Assembly (NCBI GenBank): GCA_910586435.1
Contig: CAJUGT010000133.1
Coordinates: forward strand, 1 to 10,482
Direction: 5' to 3'
DNA: 10,482 nucleotides
From: an uncultured Acetatifactor sp.
Lineage (GTDB): Bacteria > Bacillota > Clostridia > Lachnospirales > Lachnospiraceae
The notes under the pieces were generated by a model. It saw nothing but the letters and a program-made list of their open reading frames with translations, was not told the DNA's origin and did not search any database. Shown piece after piece: positions 5,887-10,482 of the stretch. Each line of letters opens with the position of its first letter. Within the stretch, counting starts at the first letter, position 1. A program made the position numbers and the translations under genes.

Positions 5887-7782
5887 TCAGGAATAGTGCT
5901 GCATCACATATTGCAGCTCCGTCCTGCCCCTGTATGTGTTCTTGCCCAATTGATATACCACTGAGACACGACAATTCCCCCTGCCTTCATACAAAGCTTT
6001 CTCGCTTCCCACTCCATATTTTTCATCCAGAAAAGAACCAAATTTCTCCAAATCTCCAAAAAACACCAGCTGTTTTTGGGCCCCTCCCGGGGTGCGTACC
6101 TGATATTTGGCACAGTTTTTGTTCGCCCCCATTTTGGTACCGGACACAAAGAGCAATTCTTTCTGCGCAAAAAGAGGTTTCGGATTCCCCACACCATAGG
6201 GTTCCAACAATTCCAGATCCTCAGCCACCCTGTCATTGGCATAGTCCAAAGGCATGGGAACATCAATATGTACCCTGGGTATAAAGTCCTCTTCGGTAAG
6301 CCTGCACCTGAGATTCAGCTCCCTTCTGAGTTCTTCCATATCTTTCTCTCTCATGGAAAGACCGGCTGCCATGGCATGTCCGCCAAACTTGGTGAAATAC
6401 TGCTTCACCTCCGTCATGGCCTCATACATGTGATATCCCTCCACAGAACGGCCGGAACCCTTTACCCCCTCTTCCCCTCTGGTCAGAACAAAAACCGGAT
6501 GGTTATACCGCTCCCTGATACGCCCCGCAATAATCCCCGCCAGGCTTTCGTGTACATCCGGCAAAAAGACAAGCATGACCTTATCCTTGTCCATATGCCG
6601 ACTGGCAATATAGGCTTCCGCCTCCTCCACTCCCTGCAATGTCAGATTTTTTCTGCTGTCATTCAATTCCTTTAATTCTCTTGCGGCACTCATGGCATCC
6701 ACACGTGTCTGACTCTGAAGCAGTTCCAGAGCCCTTTTTGCCGTGTCCAGCCTGCCTGTGGCATTCAGACAGGGGCCCAGGATAAATCCTAAATGATAGG
6801 CGCTCAACCTGTCCGGTTCTATACCGTTGACCTCCATCAATGCCTTTAATCCGGGATTTTTTGTTTTTTTCAGGCGCTTCAGCCCTTCCTTTACCAGAAT
6901 CCGGTTCTCATTTTTCAGTTCCATCACATCACAGACCGTTGCCAGAGCGGCAAATTCCAAAAGTTCTTCCATGGCTTCCTTCAAGGCCACACTCCCTGTC
7001 TTCTCCGCCAATGCCGTTATCAGCTTATACGCAACCACGGCGCCGCAGATTCCGGGAAAGGGATATTCGCATTCTTCCCGTTTGGGATCAATCACCGCCT
7101 GCGCCGGCGGAAGAAGCTCTCGCCGGTATGTGACTCCCGCAGCAGTTCCATCCTCTAAAGACTGCCCTGCGAAAGGGTTCCCTGCCATTCCTTCCTCTGC
7201 GGACTCTCCTGCTTCGGAACGTATGCCTGACTCCCCGTCCTCAGAATTCCTGCCCCCAATCCTCTCCTCCGTCTGATAGGGCACTTCATGATGATCCGTC
7301 ACAATAACCCTGATGCCATAATCTCTCGCCAAAGCAATCTGCGACGCTGCCGCAATCCCATTGTCGCATGTGACAATCATACCAATCCCGTCCCGTTTTG
7401 CCTCCTCAATCAAATGGTCATTCAGACCATAACCGTCATGAATCCGGTGGGGAATGGCGGTGTCAGCCTGTGCGCCTAATATCTGCAATCCCTTTGTAAG
7501 CAAATAAGAAGAACAAATGCCGTCCACATCATAGTCCCCAATGACACGAATAGGGATTCCCTCTTTTATGGCATCCAGAATCTCTTCCACTGCTTTGTCC
7601 ATGTCTTTTAACAGCCAGGGGGAATAGCAATCCTCCAGCGTACCGTGAAGAAATTTCTCCACCTCCGCCTCTGTGAGCAAATCACGATTCCGCAGAACTC
7701 TGGCCAGCACCGGGGTAATCTGAAATTTTCTTGCCCATGCGTCAAAATCCGCCTTTTTCGTCGCCACATACCATTTTTCCAT
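5887..7782 (-). CDS. recJ: Single-stranded-DNA-specific exonuclease RecJ
   Basis: RecJ is a 5'-to-3' single-strand DNA exonuclease of the DHH phosphoesterase family, acting in recombination repair and mismatch repair. All core motifs are present: DYDVDG at 83-88, CDNG at 139-142, DHHE at 163-166 and the ATVCDVMEL block at 281-289 for metal binding. GPCLNATGRL follows at 336-345, and the DHHA1 domain has GSGRS at 442-446 and GGHAMAAGL at 467-475. The C-terminal OB-type domain (EPYGVGNPKPLFA at 527-539 onward) completes the protein. At 631 residues it is longer than the E. coli enzyme, partly because of a Gly/Ser/Glu-rich insertion after DHHE (about residues 170-220). The ATG has AGGGAAGGG seven nt upstream. 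A terminator and a sigma-A-like promoter precede it, so it probably heads a recJ-pfkB transcript. Confidence 0.97.
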   Translation of the reverse strand: MEKWYVATKKADFDAWARKFQITPVLARVLRNRDLLTEAEVEKFLHGTLEDCYSPWLLKDMDKAVEEILDAIKEGIPIRVIGDYDVDGICSSYLLTKGLQILGAQADTAIPHRIHDGYGLNDHLIEEAKRDGIGMIVTCDNGIAAASQIALARDYGIRVIVTDHHEVPYQTEERIGGRNSEDGESGIRSEAGESAEEGMAGNPFAGQSLEDGTAAGVTYRRELLPPAQAVIDPKREECEYPFPGICGAVVAYKLITALAEKTGSVALKEAMEELLEFAALATVCDVMELKNENRILVKEGLKRLKKTKNPGLKALMEVNGIEPDRLSAYHLGFILGPCLNATGRLDTAKRALELLQSQTRVDAMSAARELKELNDSRKNLTLQGVEEAEAYIASRHMDKDKVMLVFLPDVHESLAGIIAGRIRERYNHPVFVLTRGEEGVKGSGRSVEGYHMYEAMTEVKQYFTKFGGHAMAAGLSMREKDMEELRRELNLRCRLTEEDFIPRVHIDVPMPLDYANDRVAEDLELLEPYGVGNPKPLFAQKELLFVSGTKMGANKNCAKYQVRTPGGAQKQLVFFGDLEKFGSFLDEKYGVGSEKALYEGRGNCRVSVVYQLGKNTYRGRTELQYVMQHYS

Positions 7783-7891
7783 TGCGATTCCCTTCCCTGT
7801 TACAAATACAACGCTTTCTCATTGGTTCCACAAATTCCCCTTTTTAAAGTCAGAAAATATCTTTATCCGTCATCCACATTTTTCCTATGTA

Positions 7892-7920
7892 ATCGTACTA
7901 TAAGATTCTATGAAAGTCAA
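7892..7920 (-). promoter_or_regulatory. Putative sigma-A promoter for recJ
   Basis: On the minus strand TTGACT (7920-7915) is followed after exactly 17 nt by TACGAT (7897-7892). This matches 5 of 6 and 4 of 6 consensus positions. It lies downstream of the secDF terminator and about 110 nt before the recJ ATG, the right place to start a recJ transcript with a roughly 100-nt leader. Confidence 0.55.
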
Positions 7921-7973
7921 CAAACGCTTCCCATGCTTCTTCCCCCAAAACTGCCACAATCAAGCAAGAAAAG

Positions 7974-8002
7974 TTTACCTTCCTCTGCGCAAGCCTGTGC
8001 GT
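7974..8002 (-). repeat. Weak third copy of the post-terminator element
   Basis: On the minus strand ACGCACAGGCTTGCGCAGAG resembles the elements at 3699-3726 (about 17 of 26 positions) and 3786-3813. Like copy b it begins just after the T-tract of a terminator. The similarity is modest and could be partly chance. Confidence 0.3.
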
Positions 8003-8040
8003 AAAAAACAGAACATACGAAATTTCTTCCATATGTTCTG
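8001..8040 (-). terminator. Rho-independent terminator downstream of secDF
   Basis: CAGAACATA and TATGTTCTG (8009-8017 and 8032-8040) form a perfect 9-bp stem with a 14-nt loop, followed on the minus strand by T6 (8008-8003). It starts 48 nt after the secDF stop codon and separates secDF from recJ. The 306-nt gap 7783-8088 otherwise holds only the recJ promoter and a weak repeat. Confidence 0.82.
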
Positions 8041-8088
8041 CTCTTCTAATCACATTTCCAGCACCCTGAAGAGCGCCACGAACTTTCT

Positions 8089-10362
8089 TTAACCTTCCTT
8101 CTTAACCTTCGGAACAAATTTCACCCTGAACACATACCACATGCTGCCTGCCAGGCAAATGGAAGAATAGGTACCGCATACAATTCCCACCATTAACGGA
8201 AGCGCAAAATCACGGATACTTGTGACTCCCAGCACATATAATACCGCAACCATAATAAATGTGGTCAGAGAAGTGAAAATACTCCTGGACATGGTCTGGG
8301 TAATACTTCTGTTTACCACTTCCTTCAACTCTTCTCCATGGATTTTGGTATTCATGTTCTCACGAATACGGTCAAAAATTACAATGGTGGCATTGATAGA
8401 ATATCCCACAATTGTCAGCATACAGGCCACAAAAGTATTGCTTACGGACACCTTGGCCACTGCGTAAAAAGCCAGCACCACCAGCACATCATGGAGCAGG
8501 GCGATAATACTGCTCACACCGAAACGAATGTCGCTGAAGCGAATCCTGATATAAACCAGCATACAGAGAATGGCCACCACCACCGCAATAATGGTATCCG
8601 ACTTCATCTCACTGCTGATGGTAGAACTGATGGTCTCCGAAGTAATCATTTTCTCATCCACACCGAACTCATCCACAAACATTTTATTCAGTGCTTCTCT
8701 CTGTTCAATATTCAGAGAACTTGTCTTAAAAATCACTTCATTAGAATCCTGAACGGTCTGAATCTGCACAGCCCCTCCGGCTATCTCCTCAATCAAAGGC
8801 GCAACCTGGGAATTAGCGCTCTCCAAGGTCATGGCCTCCTGGAACGTAACCGTAGTAGCCGTCCCCCCCTTGAACTCCAGGCTATAATTCAGCGCATCCC
8901 CCACAGATGCCTTGTTTACTCCCATAACAATGAAACCAGCCGCAATCAGCACAAGAGAAATCCCGAAGCAAATTCCCTTTTTGGACAGAAAATCCAATGC
9001 CTTATGTTCCTTTGCGACACCATAAAATTTCTCACTTTTCAGTCCTAACGCATAAAAGGCGTATATCAAATATCTCGTCACCACCAGAGCCGTAAACATG
9101 GAAAGCGCAATACCCAATGCCAACGTCTGGGCAAATCCTTTTACGGTACCAGGTCCCAGCAAAAGAAGCACTCCCGCCGCTATCAATGTAGTGATATTGC
9201 CGTCCACAATGGCGGACAGGGCCTTGTCAAATCCGCTTTTTATGGCATTTCTGACACTTTTTCCCAATGCCAGTTCCTCCCGGATACGGGCAAAGATTAT
9301 CACATTCGCGTCCACCGCCATACCAATGGACAAAATGATTCCCGCCACTCCTGACAGCGTCAGAGTCATGTCGAATCCGTTCAGCAGTAAGATTACCAGC
9401 GCCACATATGACAATAATCCAATGGCCGATGCCACACCTGGCACAAGATATACCACTATCATAAATATAATCACAAGAACAAGCCCTATGGCACCTGCCT
9501 TTAAACTGGTATCAATGGCTTCCACGCCCAGCTGCGCACCCACAACTTTGGAATGCAGTTCCTCCAGTTCCAGCTTCAGTCCCCCGATTCGGATGGTTGA
9601 AGCAAGGTTCTCAGCCCTTTCATAAGATTCCATAGGAGAAATCTGCGCATTGCCGTCCGTGATTACCGCATTTACGCTGGGAGCGCTGATAATACTGCCG
9701 TCATAGTAAATAGCGAGAGTTTCCCCTTTGTCAAAGGCATTTTGTGTAGCCTGGGCAAATTTTTCCTTTCCCTCTTCGGTCATGGTCAGGTTTACCGCAT
9801 ACACCATATTTTGCAGGGAATCGTTTGTTCTGGTGGAACCTGCCTGGGCGTCCTTTACATCAGTGCCCTGTACCAAAATGGAACCGTCTTCCAGCAACAC
9901 ATCAATGCTCTTATTCAGCACATACGTATATCCATAGCTGCCGTCCGGATTCTGAATTCCCTGCTGACTGTAATTCAAATTGCCCTCCGGGTCAGTCTGC
10001 GAGATAAAATACAATGTCCCGGGCCTTCCCAACTCCTGAAGAATCATATTGGCGTCACTGACACCGGGAATCTCAATATTAATCCTGTCAGTACCCTCCT
10101 GATATACAATCGCCTCCGTACTGTAATTTTCCACACGTTTCTGTAATTTAGAAATAGTGTCGCTCATGTCGGTGGCGCTGGGGGTTTCATCACCCACCAC
10201 CTGATAAGTAATACTGACTCCTCCCGCCAGGTCAAGACCCAGATTAATGTCAGAAGCGCTTCCCTCCCCCTCCGGATTCACGCCGAAAATGTCTATATAT
10301 GTGACACCGGCCAGAATCAGAAGAACGCAAAGCAAAATCACTATCGCATTGTTCTTTTTCAT
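8089..10362 (-). CDS. secDF: Protein translocase subunit SecDF, SecD and SecF fused in one chain
   Basis: SecDF is an integral membrane RND-type accessory of SecYEG that uses the proton motive force to help pull secreted proteins across the membrane. The 757 residues read as a SecD half followed by a SecF half. SecD has an N-terminal membrane helix (5-23), the extracytoplasmic P1 domain from LGLDLAGGVSI at 41-51 to about 265, then five helices (287-445) including the core motif GMAVDANVIIFARIREEL at 347-364 with Asp351. SecF begins at about 455, with a helix at 463-481, the P4 domain opened by LEFKGGT at 495-501, and five helices at 588-745 including VGYSINATIVIFDRIREN at 652-669. Both RND halves are intact, so this is a true fusion, not a frameshift product. 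Ala658 stands where many SecF proteins have Asp. The ATG has AAGGA seven nt upstream. A terminator follows the gene, and a 72-nt repeat lies in its leader. Confidence 0.97.
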   Translation of the reverse strand: MKKNNAIVILLCVLLILAGVTYIDIFGVNPEGEGSASDINLGLDLAGGVSITYQVVGDETPSATDMSDTISKLQKRVENYSTEAIVYQEGTDRINIEIPGVSDANMILQELGRPGTLYFISQTDPEGNLNYSQQGIQNPDGSYGYTYVLNKSIDVLLEDGSILVQGTDVKDAQAGSTRTNDSLQNMVYAVNLTMTEEGKEKFAQATQNAFDKGETLAIYYDGSIISAPSVNAVITDGNAQISPMESYERAENLASTIRIGGLKLELEELHSKVVGAQLGVEAIDTSLKAGAIGLVLVIIFMIVVYLVPGVASAIGLLSYVALVILLLNGFDMTLTLSGVAGIILSIGMAVDANVIIFARIREELALGKSVRNAIKSGFDKALSAIVDGNITTLIAAGVLLLLGPGTVKGFAQTLALGIALSMFTALVVTRYLIYAFYALGLKSEKFYGVAKEHKALDFLSKKGICFGISLVLIAAGFIVMGVNKASVGDALNYSLEFKGGTATTVTFQEAMTLESANSQVAPLIEEIAGGAVQIQTVQDSNEVIFKTSSLNIEQREALNKMFVDEFGVDEKMITSETISSTISSEMKSDTIIAVVVAILCMLVYIRIRFSDIRFGVSSIIALLHDVLVVLAFYAVAKVSVSNTFVACMLTIVGYSINATIVIFDRIRENMNTKIHGEELKEVVNRSITQTMSRSIFTSLTTFIMVAVLYVLGVTSIRDFALPLMVGIVCGTYSSICLAGSMWYVFRVKFVPKVKKEG

Positions 10363-10410
10363 CCTAATATCCTTCCTGCGCGATTTCTACTCGCAGCCGA
10401 AAACATTTGC

Positions 10411-10482
10411 CAATCAAAGACCCCGCCGCAAGCAACGGGGTATCAAGCTTGCAACGCCCCAAGGAGCGGGGTATTTGACCCT
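10411..10482. repeat. 72-nt GC-rich intergenic repeat, copy 2, running to the window edge
   Basis: It is 66 of 72 identical to 4791-4862 in the same orientation, with CGGGGTAT motifs again 31 nt apart. Several differences fall in the CCCCG/CGGGG arms and their loop, so the hairpins can still form. It lies 48 nt upstream of the secDF ATG. Because the match runs to the last base, the element may continue outside the window. No promoter for secDF was recognised in 10363-10482. Confidence 0.85.

Noticed and set aside
8089..10362. Long plus-strand frames opposite secDF
   Set aside because: The minus-strand frame is a full-length SecDF with every expected motif; the opposite frames are by-products of its codon composition.
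4791..10482. The two 72-nt repeats as a CRISPR or composite transposon
   Set aside because: Only two copies 5.6 kb apart with ordinary housekeeping genes between them, no spacers, and no transposase or cas gene.

Overview
The window looks like chromosomal core-genome DNA from a low-to-mid GC Gram-positive anaerobe, most likely class Clostridia, family Lachnospiraceae. The clues are a meso-DAP-type MurE, a single-chain SecDF, Clostridia-style RecJ and PriA sequences, AGGAGG-type ribosome binding sites and rho-independent terminators. This placement is inferred from protein style; no search was run. All six protein genes lie on the minus strand, so transcription runs from right to left. No phage, transposase, tRNA, rRNA or CRISPR array was seen.

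In order of transcription: secDF (10362-8089, Sec translocase accessory subunit) ends in a clear terminator (8040-8001). A sigma-A-like promoter (7920-7892) then leads into recJ (7782-5887, single-strand exonuclease), followed 47 nt later by a PfkB-family sugar-phosphate kinase (5839-4937). A GNAT acetyltransferase (4729-4172) comes next, beyond a gap that holds a GC-rich repeat. After a 613-nt gene-free stretch come murE (3558-2056, cell-wall precursor ligase) and priA (from 1875 past the left edge, replication restart helicase, C-terminus missing).

The most interesting part is the gene-free stretch 3559-4171. On the minus strand it contains two tandem, similar units of about 117 nt. Each has a TATAAT-like -10 box, a shared 5' segment, a shared 7-bp hairpin, an unpaired C5-6 'CCCCCTCATAAG' motif that could pair with Shine-Dalgarno sequences, and its own terminator. 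The two terminators differ in sequence but keep the same fold. Every plus-strand A-C mismatch in their stems becomes a G-U pair in the minus transcript, which indicates the minus strand is the one read. These are probably paralogous small regulatory RNAs that have not been assigned to a family here. Further along lie a nested GC-rich hairpin and two copies of a short degenerate element; a weaker third copy follows the secDF terminator.

Two copies of a 72-nt GC-rich repeat (66 of 72 identical) sit in the same orientation 48-61 nt upstream of secDF and of the GNAT gene. Other oddities are an acidic Gly/Ser/Glu-rich insertion in RecJ, an Ala where SecF usually carries a conserved Asp, and two in-frame candidate starts for priA, the upstream one buried in a perfect hairpin.
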